Source: an uncultured Bacteroides sp. (lineage in GTDB: Bacteria > Bacteroidota > Bacteroidia > Bacteroidales > Bacteroidaceae). Taken from it: a stretch of DNA of 5,776 nucleotides. Made by a program: the position numbers and the translations under genes. Of the stretch, positions 1 to 5,776 are shown in pieces; the stretch's first letter is position 1, and each line of letters opens with the position of its first letter. The stretch lies in NCBI GenBank assembly GCA_900544075.1, contig UQTJ01000081.1, forward strand, positions 1 to 5,776. The letters run 5' to 3'. Below the pieces are notes generated by a model, which saw only the letters and a program-made list of their open reading frames with translations, searched no databases and had not been told where the DNA came from.

Positions 1-1
1 C

Positions 2-2950
2 GGAACTTTGGTCATTTCTTTCATCGGAATGCAGTCGCAGGAAGTGAAGATTAAGTCTCATGTAAAAGTAGTATTGAAGTCTGATGCTGAAGTACTTGAC
101 GAGGTTGTGGTTACTGCCGCAGGTATTAAACGTTCTGAAAAATCATTAGGATATGCAGTATCTCAGGTAAGTGCAGATGATGTTATCGTGGCAGGAGAAC
201 CAGATATGTTAAAAGCCCTGCAAGGAAAAGTTGCGGGTGTTGATATTCGTTCTTCACAAGGAGGTCCTGGTTCTGCAACTAAGATTAACATTCGAGGTGC
301 GTCTTCTTTCTTTGGTGACAATGAACCGCTGATTATCGTAGATGGAGTCCCCTTAAGCAATCAGCAGATTACTACTTCTAATCAAACATCAGGAGGATCT
401 AACTATTCAGGAGGATTATCTTCTATAGACCCCAATGATATAGCTTCGATGTCTGTATTAAAGGGATCAGCAGCTGCTGCAATGTATGGTTCACGTGCGT
501 CAAATGGAGTTGTCATCATTAAAACAAAATCAGGAAGTACAACTTCTGGAGAAAAACGTTTTGGAGTGACACTAAACTCATCTTTGTCTTTTGAAAATAT
601 TGCAAATCTTCCAGAATATCAAAATACATACGGTCCTGGATTTGCTTTCAAATATTCTAATTCCAATGGTTCATGGGGACCTAGATTTGATTCAATGGAA
701 AAAATACCTGCATGGGAAGATTACTTGAATGCTTTTCCTGAATTGTTCCCTGAAGACGGTATGATTCCTTATGAAGCTGTTCCCAATAATGTCAAGGATT
801 TATTTCAGACAGGTCATATTTATGACAACTCTGTAAATCTTTCTGGAGGAAATGAAAAATCAGCTTTTAATGCAACTCTTTCTCACATGAAGCATGAAGG
901 TTATATTCCTAATTCAGGATATAAGCGCGTTGCCATGAGTGTGGGTGGATCTACTAAATTAGGGAATGGCATTAATTTGAGAGGAAATATCAGCTATACA
1001 AATACAGACCAAAAAGGTGGTATGTATGGAGAAAATCAGGTTAGCGGTGCTGCTTCTTCCTTTGCAAGAACTTTATTTTTAGGCCGTAACTGGGATTTGA
1101 CAAAATATCCCTATGAAACACCTGATGGCAAACCTGTATCTACATTAACATCTCAATATGATAACCCACTTTGGTCATGGAAACATAATGTGACCACAAC
1201 CGAAGCTGATCGAATTATTGGTAGCATTGGACTTGACTATGACGTAACCGACTGGTTCAATATTTCTTATACAATAGGTACAAATGTTTACTCTATATAC
1301 AGAAAAGAAGTTATTGACATAGGCTCTCGTGCAGCAGAAGGAAAAGGACAATTAACAGACCATAAAGCAAGAACTGTAGAAACAGAATCGACTTTATTAC
1401 TGACTTTTGAAAAAGACTTTTTTGAGGATTATTCAGTAAAAGCAATATTGGGACATAATGCTAACGAACGAAAACGTACTGAAACGTTAGTTGTTGGAAC
1501 GGAATTTAAGGTTCCTAATATCTATAATTTGGCTAATACTAAAAATCAGGTCGTATCAGGTGACTATTATGAAAAACGTCGCTTAATGGGAGTTTTCTTC
1601 GACTTGACTTTAGGCTATAAGAGTTGGGCTTTCCTTGGTTTTACAGCTCGTAATGACTGGTCTTCCACCTTGCCCAAAAATCATAGAAGCTATTTCTATC
1701 CAGCAGTAACAGGTTCATTTGTATTCTCTGATGCGTTTAATTTGCAAAGCAATATGTTCAACTTTGGTAAAATCCGTGTAGGATGGGCTAAAGTAGGTCG
1801 TGATGCAGATCCATATTACTTGTATAATGTATATGCATTGGGAGATCCATTCCGTGGTCAAACAATTACCTCTGCTTCTTCTTCAGCAGGTAACAATAAC
1901 TTAAAGCCTGAGTTTACAGAAGAAGTAGAAGTTGGTACACAATTAGATTTCTTCAATAGAAGATTGTCACTTGATTTTACATGGTATAATAAAATTTCCA
2001 CAAACCTGATTGCTCCGGTACAGCTTCCTAACTCTTCTGGTTTTGTTGAGATTTATGATAATTTCGGTAAAATTCGTAACCGTGGTATTGAAATTGGTTT
2101 ACGTGCTGTGCCTGTAGAAATAAAAGATTTCAAATGGGAAGTTGGAGTAAATTTCACGAAAAATAAAAATGAAGTACTTGAACTCAAAGAAGGAGTAGAA
2201 AGAATTGCTCTAGCTGGAGTCTTGACAGATTTGGCACCGTATGCAGAGGTGGGTAAACCTTTTGGCTATCTCAGAGGAACAAAAGACTTGCGCGATGAAC
2301 AAGGAAACTTACTTATTGATCCTTCTACTGGTTTGCTAATTCAAGATCCAGAACAAGACATGGTTGGTGATCCTAACCCAGATTTTCAGGTCGGAATTAA
2401 TACAAATCTTTCTTATAAAGGATTTTTCCTGAGTGCTCAATTTGATTGGACACAAGGAGGTGATATCGCGTCTTCTACAATCAATAGTTATTTGGGACGT
2501 GGAGTAACAAAGGATACAGAAGATCGTGAACATGTAGTCGTTATCCCTGGATATTATGGAGATCCGAATACAGGAAAGCCTTTGCTGGATGCAGCTGGAA
2601 ATAAAATTCCGAACTCGACCAGAGTAATCGTAGATGATTTGTATTTTGGAGAATCATTCGGTGCAAATTCAGCTCGTGAATGGCAGGTTTACGATGCTAC
2701 AGTATATCGTTTGCGCGAACTTACCTTTGGTTATAACTTCCCAAAGAAATGGTTCAAAAATACTCCTATAGGATCTTTGATGCTGAGTGTTTCTGGTAAT
2801 AATCTGTGGTATTTTGCTCCTAATGTACCTAGATATACAAACTTTGACCCAGCTGTGAATAGCTTTGGTACAACTTCTGCACAAGGTATTGAATTAGCAG
2901 CTGCACCAACTGCTAGACGCTGGACTGTAAATTTAAAAGTTACATTCTAA
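2..2950 (+). CDS. SusC/RagA-family TonB-dependent outer-membrane transporter, 5' end cut by window
   Basis: Outer-membrane active transporter that imports glycan fragments or other nutrients with its SusD partner, energised by TonB-ExbBD. The frame is open from base 2, and the first residues (GTLVISFIGMQ) are the tail of a carboxypeptidase-regulatory-like domain. The signal peptide and the start of that domain therefore lie upstream, and the TTG at position 8 is an internal Leu codon, not a start. Counting that codon as residue 1: a TonB-box-like DEVVVTA is at 31-37. The plug covers about 47-175, with LQGKVAGVDI at 71-80, PLIIVDGVP at 107-115, and the SusC/RagA signature LKGSAAAAMYGSRASNGVV at 151-169. 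The remainder is the beta-barrel, with the family-typical GDPNPDF near 787-793 and a terminal Phe (LKVTF), the usual barrel-assembly signal. The visible 982 codons contain no internal stop or frameshift. The partner SusD-like gene follows after 17 bp. Family assignment is very secure; the substrate is unknown. Confidence 0.97.
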   Translation, partial: GTLVISFIGMQSQEVKIKSHVKVVLKSDAEVLDEVVVTAAGIKRSEKSLGYAVSQVSADDVIVAGEPDMLKALQGKVAGVDIRSSQGGPGSATKINIRGASSFFGDNEPLIIVDGVPLSNQQITTSNQTSGGSNYSGGLSSIDPNDIASMSVLKGSAAAAMYGSRASNGVVIIKTKSGSTTSGEKRFGVTLNSSLSFENIANLPEYQNTYGPGFAFKYSNSNGSWGPRFDSMEKIPAWEDYLNAFPELFPEDGMIPYEAVPNNVKDLFQTGHIYDNSVNLSGGNEKSAFNATLSHMKHEGYIPNSGYKRVAMSVGGSTKLGNGINLRGNISYTNTDQKGGMYGENQVSGAASSFARTLFLGRNWDLTKYPYETPDGKPVSTLTSQYDNPLWSWKHNVTTTEADRIIGSIGLDYDVTDWFNISYTIGTNVYSIYRKEVIDIGSRAAEGKGQLTDHKARTVETESTLLLTFEKDFFEDYSVKAILGHNANERKRTETLVVGTEFKVPNIYNLANTKNQVVSGDYYEKRRLMGVFFDLTLGYKSWAFLGFTARNDWSSTLPKNHRSYFYPAVTGSFVFSDAFNLQSNMFNFGKIRVGWAKVGRDADPYYLYNVYALGDPFRGQTITSASSSAGNNNLKPEFTEEVEVGTQLDFFNRRLSLDFTWYNKISTNLIAPVQLPNSSGFVEIYDNFGKIRNRGIEIGLRAVPVEIKDFKWEVGVNFTKNKNEVLELKEGVERIALAGVLTDLAPYAEVGKPFGYLRGTKDLRDEQGNLLIDPSTGLLIQDPEQDMVGDPNPDFQVGINTNLSYKGFFLSAQFDWTQGGDIASSTINSYLGRGVTKDTEDREHVVVIPGYYGDPNTGKPLLDAAGNKIPNSTRVIVDDLYFGESFGANSAREWQVYDATVYRLRELTFGYNFPKKWFKNTPIGSLMLSVSGNNLWYFAPNVPRYTNFDPAVNSFGTTSAQGIELAAAPTARRWTVNLKVTF

Positions 2951-2967
2951 TTTAATTGATAAGGCAC

Positions 2968-4614
2968 ATGAAAAAAATATATACTTATATATTGGGAATA
3001 GCATCTTTATTATTGCCAAGCTGTAGTGATTATTTTGACATTAATACAGATCCGAATAACCCATCTGATGTAGATTATACTACATTAGTACCAACCATTC
3101 AACTTTATGGAACAAGGGCACTTTGTACAAGCTCTGGATTAAGCAACGAATTGATTGTTTATACACATCAGTTTTCAACTCGTGAAGAGGCTAATGAGTA
3201 TGGAGTTACCGGCGCTGATTTCTATACTACTTACGGATGGCAATATATGTACGTCCGCGCATTGGAAAATCTTGAATTAGCAATGGATAAAGCGAGTGAA
3301 GCAAACGACAACTTCACCATTGGAATGTTGAAGGTCTTAAAAGCTTATTATTATTCTCAATTTGTTGATGTGTTTGGGGATATTCCTTTTAGCGAAGCTT
3401 GTAAAACAGACGAAGGAATTCAATTCCCAAAATATGATAAAGATTCTGAGATTTATCCCCAGCTATTCACATTGCTAGATGAGGGAATTGCTGCATTAAA
3501 ACAAGACGGAGCAAGTGGAGGAGACTTTGATTTATATTATGGTGGTAATGCTGCACAGTGGATTAAGGCTGCCAACTCTATTAAATTAAAGTTATATACT
3601 CAGGTTAGACTTGTGCAAGATGTTTCAGCTGAAGTGAAAGCTTTGATTGATGGAGGCAACTTGATGGCTTCAACGGAAGATGGTCTGATGTTCAGATTTG
3701 GTTCTTCAACTGCTCCTGATGAACGTCATCCAGGCTATCCGGATTCTTATGCAACAACTCAGCAGACAAATCACATCAGCCCTTGGTTCTATGAAATCAT
3801 GAGAGGTCTTAATAAAACTATATTTACAAATAATAAAGACCCGCGTATTCCGTATTACTTTTATAACCAGCTGAAAGCTAATCAGCCATCGTCTCAAAGT
3901 TGTGAATACCGTGACGGAGGATTTGTATCTATTTACTTTGGTTCACGAGGAGATAGAGTTTCACTGTCTAGAGATAATGACTTGACGGTACCAGGTATTT
4001 ATCCGGTTGGAGGACGTTATGACGACGGACAAGGAGGTACAGTAAATGCCAATTCAGGAACAGGAGCCGGTATATATCGTAACCTGACTTATGCCGATTG
4101 TCTATATCTTGAAGCAGAGTTAATGCAAGCAGGTGTCATTAATGGTGACGTACGAGCTAAATTGAAAGCTGCAATGGAAGAGTCTTTTAAATTAGTCGAT
4201 TATGTAGTAGAAGCAGCCGGCTCATCTCAATCAATTCCTGTTTTAGCTGGTACACAAACAGTTAATGAATACATCACTAAAGTTTTGGCAGAGTTTGATA
4301 ATGGAAATGATGAAAAGAAAATGGAGATTATCATGACTCAAAAATGGATTCAAAATTTTGGAAACGCTGTAGACACGTATACTGATTACCGCAGAACTGG
4401 ATATCCGGTTATGTTTGATCCTAATGCAGTAGGTGGATATGTAACTCCTCCTGCAGGAGGTGATCCGACTGAAACATTACCGCCTGTACCAGTAGCTTGT
4501 AGTGTTGCATATCCGAAATCACTTCCATATATTTCTGATGAACTAAATCTAAACCCCAATGCTCCTGCACAAAAAACTGACTTGGGTAACAAAAATGTAT
4601 TTTGGGATAAATAA
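2968..4614 (+). CDS. SusD/RagB-family nutrient-binding outer-membrane lipoprotein
   Basis: Surface lipoprotein expected to cap the preceding SusC-like barrel and bind its ligand. The ATG at 2968 is preferred over the in-frame TTG at 2956 because it gives a clean signal peptide (MKKIYTYILG...LLLPSC) with the lipid-acceptor Cys at residue 19. A weak AAGG lies at 2961-2964, only 3 nt from the ATG. Acidic residues follow the Cys (CSDYFD), compatible with a Bacteroidota surface-export signal. The 548-aa length is normal for SusD proteins. DINTDPNNP at 24-32, the helical repeat region around 88-145 (RALENLELAMDKA, then LKAYYYSQFVDVFGDIPF) and the late motif TQKWIQNFGN...YRRTGYP (457-480), followed by LNLNPNAP (526-533), point to the SusD-like_2 branch rather than to the classic starch SusD. 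This branch assignment is from memory of family patterns, not a search. An unusual Pro/Gly-rich stretch sits at 489-508. Non-lipid Cys residues are at 53, 145, 312, 378 and 511. The ligand is unknown. Confidence 0.96.
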   Translation: MKKIYTYILGIASLLLPSCSDYFDINTDPNNPSDVDYTTLVPTIQLYGTRALCTSSGLSNELIVYTHQFSTREEANEYGVTGADFYTTYGWQYMYVRALENLELAMDKASEANDNFTIGMLKVLKAYYYSQFVDVFGDIPFSEACKTDEGIQFPKYDKDSEIYPQLFTLLDEGIAALKQDGASGGDFDLYYGGNAAQWIKAANSIKLKLYTQVRLVQDVSAEVKALIDGGNLMASTEDGLMFRFGSSTAPDERHPGYPDSYATTQQTNHISPWFYEIMRGLNKTIFTNNKDPRIPYYFYNQLKANQPSSQSCEYRDGGFVSIYFGSRGDRVSLSRDNDLTVPGIYPVGGRYDDGQGGTVNANSGTGAGIYRNLTYADCLYLEAELMQAGVINGDVRAKLKAAMEESFKLVDYVVEAAGSSQSIPVLAGTQTVNEYITKVLAEFDNGNDEKKMEIIMTQKWIQNFGNAVDTYTDYRRTGYPVMFDPNAVGGYVTPPAGGDPTETLPPVPVACSVAYPKSLPYISDELNLNPNAPAQKTDLGNKNVFWDK

Positions 4615-4621
4615 TTAATAA

Positions 4622-5464
4622 ATGGACTTTATGAAAAAGAACAAACTTAATATACTTCTTTTCTCTTTGCTGACATTGATTATTACGTCATGTAAACATG
4701 GAGAATATATGCCCGATATCCAACGAGCCAACATGGCTGTTTTCGCTTTGGATGAGAATAGCACAATTCTTATCAGCGATGAAACTTACAATGTAAACTT
4801 TAACGTAAGTCTGTACTATCCTAATGATAAAGTAACAGAAGCGCGCATTGTAGGAATTAAAAATGGAGATCCTTCTACTATTAAAATATTAAAAGAAGGT
4901 ATTACGGAATTTCCTATCAATATGGGGTTATCTTTTCAAGACTTAGAATCAAAATTTGAATCGATTAAAGAAGGAGATCAGATAGAGATAGGAATGGATG
5001 TAAAAATGGGAACAGTCTGGTTCTCGGCTTTTGGCCCTGATGGAAAATCTACAGTGGCTTCAGACGCTATAAGCTTACCTGGTTCCAATCCAACCCTCAC
5101 CTTAAAAAGAGTATGTCCGTTAGTACTAGATGATTTTGTTGGTACTGTCACATTAAATGATGGAGCCTATGGAGTTCCTTCTGCACAAGTTGTAAAAATT
5201 TCTGATACAGAACTTGAAATCCAAGGATATACTGATGGAGCAGATATCGTTCCTCCTGTAAATATTCGGATAAAAATTAATCCTCAGGATTATACAGTGA
5301 CTATGCCAAAACAAGTTATTTGTCCGGATTATGCCCCCTATCACAACTTCTCTTATGAAGGAAGTGGAACCATTGATACTTGTAATGGACTCATTAGCCT
5401 CTCAATTGCAGTAACAGTGGATGAAGGTTCGTTTGGAACTTTCCCATTTGAAATTAAGAACTAA
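4622..5464 (+). CDS. SusE-position surface lipoprotein, family not named
   Basis: Predicted lipoprotein of 280 aa in the place where Sus-type operons carry an accessory glycan- or ligand-binding lipoprotein. The signal peptide runs from a Lys-rich start (MKKNKLN) through a hydrophobic core to the lipobox IITSC, with Cys24 as the lipid site. The mature protein is almost all predicted beta-strand with no catalytic motif. An N-terminal sandwich-like domain spans about 30-160. A second domain begins near CPLVLDDFVGTVTL (165-178) and ends with GSGTIDTCNGLISL...DEGSFGTF (247-274), a pattern I recall from C-terminal domains of other Bacteroidota SusD-neighbour lipoproteins. Cys234 and Cys254 could form a disulfide (inference). 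The ATG at 4622 follows an A-rich stretch, as is common for starts in this phylum. An ATG at 4631 would give a tidier signal peptide three residues shorter, so the start is uncertain. The gene lies 7 bp after the susD-like stop and is the last gene of the operon. A ligand-binding role is inferred from position. Confidence 0.88.
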   Translation: MDFMKKNKLNILLFSLLTLIITSCKHGEYMPDIQRANMAVFALDENSTILISDETYNVNFNVSLYYPNDKVTEARIVGIKNGDPSTIKILKEGITEFPINMGLSFQDLESKFESIKEGDQIEIGMDVKMGTVWFSAFGPDGKSTVASDAISLPGSNPTLTLKRVCPLVLDDFVGTVTLNDGAYGVPSAQVVKISDTELEIQGYTDGADIVPPVNIRIKINPQDYTVTMPKQVICPDYAPYHNFSYEGSGTIDTCNGLISLSIAVTVDEGSFGTFPFEIKN

Positions 5465-5476
5465 TATTATAAACTA

Positions 5477-5528
5477 AAGAATTTATATTAATAATATCCA
5501 ATTGGATATACCAAAGAAATAAATTCTT
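5477..5528. repeat. AT-rich nested inverted repeat in the operon 3' UTR
   Basis: Outer arms AAGAATTTAT (5477-5486) and ATAAATTCTT (5519-5528) are perfect 10-bp complements. Between them is a perfect 16-bp palindrome, ATATCCAATTGGATAT (5494-5509). ATTTTT follows the outer right arm at 5529-5534. As RNA the outer arms could close a stem 13 nt after the last stop codon. The inner palindrome could be a protein site or, with a few loop bases, a short hairpin. All pairs in the outer stem but one on each arm are A-U, so the structure is weak and may be chance in AT-rich spacer. Confidence 0.4.
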
Positions 5529-5541
5529 ATTTTTAAGCTTG

Positions 5542-5587
5542 AAAATCCCTCTAACTAGTCGTTTTAGACTACTTGAGGGATTTTTCT
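5542..5587 (+). terminator. Rho-independent terminator of the susC-susD operon
   Basis: Arms AAAATCCCTC (5542-5551) and GAGGGATTTT (5575-5584) pair perfectly over 10 bp. After a small internal loop an inner stem, TAGTC (5556-5560) with GACTA (5567-5571), closes a 6-nt loop. A T-rich run (5581-5590, TTTTTCTTTT) follows directly. The hairpin starts 77 nt after the stop of the third gene, and no other gene on this strand follows. The A-run before the left arm gives it some capacity on the opposite strand, but the U-tract there is short, so its main direction is plus. Confidence 0.9.
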
Positions 5588-5620
5588 TTTAAACTTCTTA
5601 ATTCTAATACATCTATAACG

Positions 5621-5656
5621 CAAAAACCGGAATCACATTTCTGTAATCCCGGTCTT
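5621..5656 (-). terminator. Rho-independent terminator of the convergent minus-strand gene
   Basis: Read on the minus strand, ACCGGGATTACA (from 5653 down to 5642) pairs with TGTGATTCCGGT (5637 down to 5626) over 12 bp around a GAAA tetraloop, followed by a run of Ts (5626-5622). Two of the pairs are G-U wobbles. On the plus strand the same two positions become A-C and C-A mismatches, so the hairpin is clearly better as minus-strand RNA. The stem can be extended by three more pairs (one of them G-U) into the T-run. It begins about 31 nt after the stop codon of the minus-strand gene, the expected place for its terminator. Confidence 0.88.
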
Positions 5657-5687
5657 CATTATACTAAGTATTATAATCTGTTTCTAA

Positions 5688-5776
5688 TCAGAACAATTTA
5701 GCAGGATATTCACCAGCATCAACCAAAGCCTGAATCTTGTCAACTACACTCTGACGATCAGCAGCGTATGTCACAC
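5688..5776 (-). CDS. C-terminal end of an unidentified convergent gene
   Basis: On the minus strand an open frame enters from the right edge of the window and ends at a TGA (5690-5688). The 28 visible residues read VTYAADRQSVVDKIQ, then ALVDAGEYPAKLF. They suggest an amphipathic helix (about DRQSVVDKIQALVDAG) before a short tail, as at the end of a soluble cytoplasmic protein. Coding status is supported by the amphipathic pattern, Bacteroidota-like codon choice, and a strong terminator about 31 nt downstream on the same strand. I do not recognise the family from so short a tail and assign no function. The gene faces the Sus-type operon and is not part of it. Confidence 0.75.
   Translation of the reverse strand, partial: VTYAADRQSVVDKIQALVDAGEYPAKLF

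Noticed and set aside
8..10. TTG at position 8 as the start of the transporter
   Set aside because: The frame is open to the window edge and the preceding codons (Gly-Thr) continue the regulatory-like domain, so the gene is truncated by the window rather than starting here.
163..360. 65-codon open frame on the minus strand inside the susC-like plug region
   Set aside because: It is antisense to the most conserved part of the transporter, with no sign of its own promoter, ribosome binding site or domain.
2336..2884. Two short open frames on the minus strand (2336-2533 and 2669-2884) opposite the SusC barrel
   Set aside because: Both are shadows of the strong plus-strand coding frame; their cysteine- and arginine-rich products resemble random antisense translation.
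2956..2967. TTG at 2956 as the start of the SusD-like protein
   Set aside because: It would add MIRH before a normal lipoprotein signal peptide, and it lies only 5 bp after the previous stop. The ATG at 2968 fits the signal peptide better.
4386..4592. 68-codon open frame on the minus strand inside the susD-like gene
   Set aside because: It lies wholly within a well-supported coding region, has no family-like features, and its Gly/Pro/Val-rich product is what the antisense of the Pro/Gly-rich segment would give.
5465..5687. Possible small gene, CRISPR array, tRNA or insertion-sequence end in the spacer
   Set aside because: I found no open frame of useful length with a credible start, no direct repeats of array type, no cloverleaf-like structure and no target-site duplication. 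The spacer is explained by the inverted repeat and the two terminators.

Overview
The window looks like part of a polysaccharide- or nutrient-utilization locus from a member of the Bacteroidota, most likely a gut Bacteroidales such as Bacteroides, Phocaeicola or Parabacteroides. The evidence is a SusC-type TonB-dependent transporter followed directly by a SusD/RagB-type surface lipoprotein and a second lipoprotein. Composition is AT-rich, and the start sites lack strong Shine-Dalgarno sequences, as is usual in this phylum. The exact genus cannot be read from the sequence.

Layout: positions 2-2950 (+) hold the 3' portion of a susC-like gene. Its true start lies upstream of the window, and the first visible residues are the end of the carboxypeptidase-regulatory-like domain. 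After 17 bp comes a susD-like gene (2968-4614, +). After 7 bp more comes a small lipoprotein gene (4622-5464, +) in the SusE position. The tight spacing and shared strand indicate one operon. Positions 5465-5687 are non-coding. They hold an AT-rich nested inverted repeat (5477-5528), a Rho-independent terminator for the operon (5542-5587, +) and a second terminator facing the other way (5621-5656, -). The last 89 bases are the 3' end of a convergent gene on the minus strand (5688-5776), of which only 28 C-terminal residues are visible.

How the genes work together, from what is known of the families: the SusD-like protein is a lipidated lid on the extracellular face of the SusC-like barrel. 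The pair captures a ligand and imports it using TonB-ExbBD energy. The third lipoprotein probably helps bind ligand at the surface. No glycoside hydrolase, polysaccharide lyase, sulfatase, peptidase or regulator lies in the window, so the substrate cannot be assigned.

I see no strong sign of a new kind of biological system. This is a well-formed, intact SusC/SusD operon end. The less ordinary points are the unassigned third lipoprotein, the layered 3' untranslated region, and a minus-strand terminator whose G-U pairs and GAAA loop make it strand-specific.
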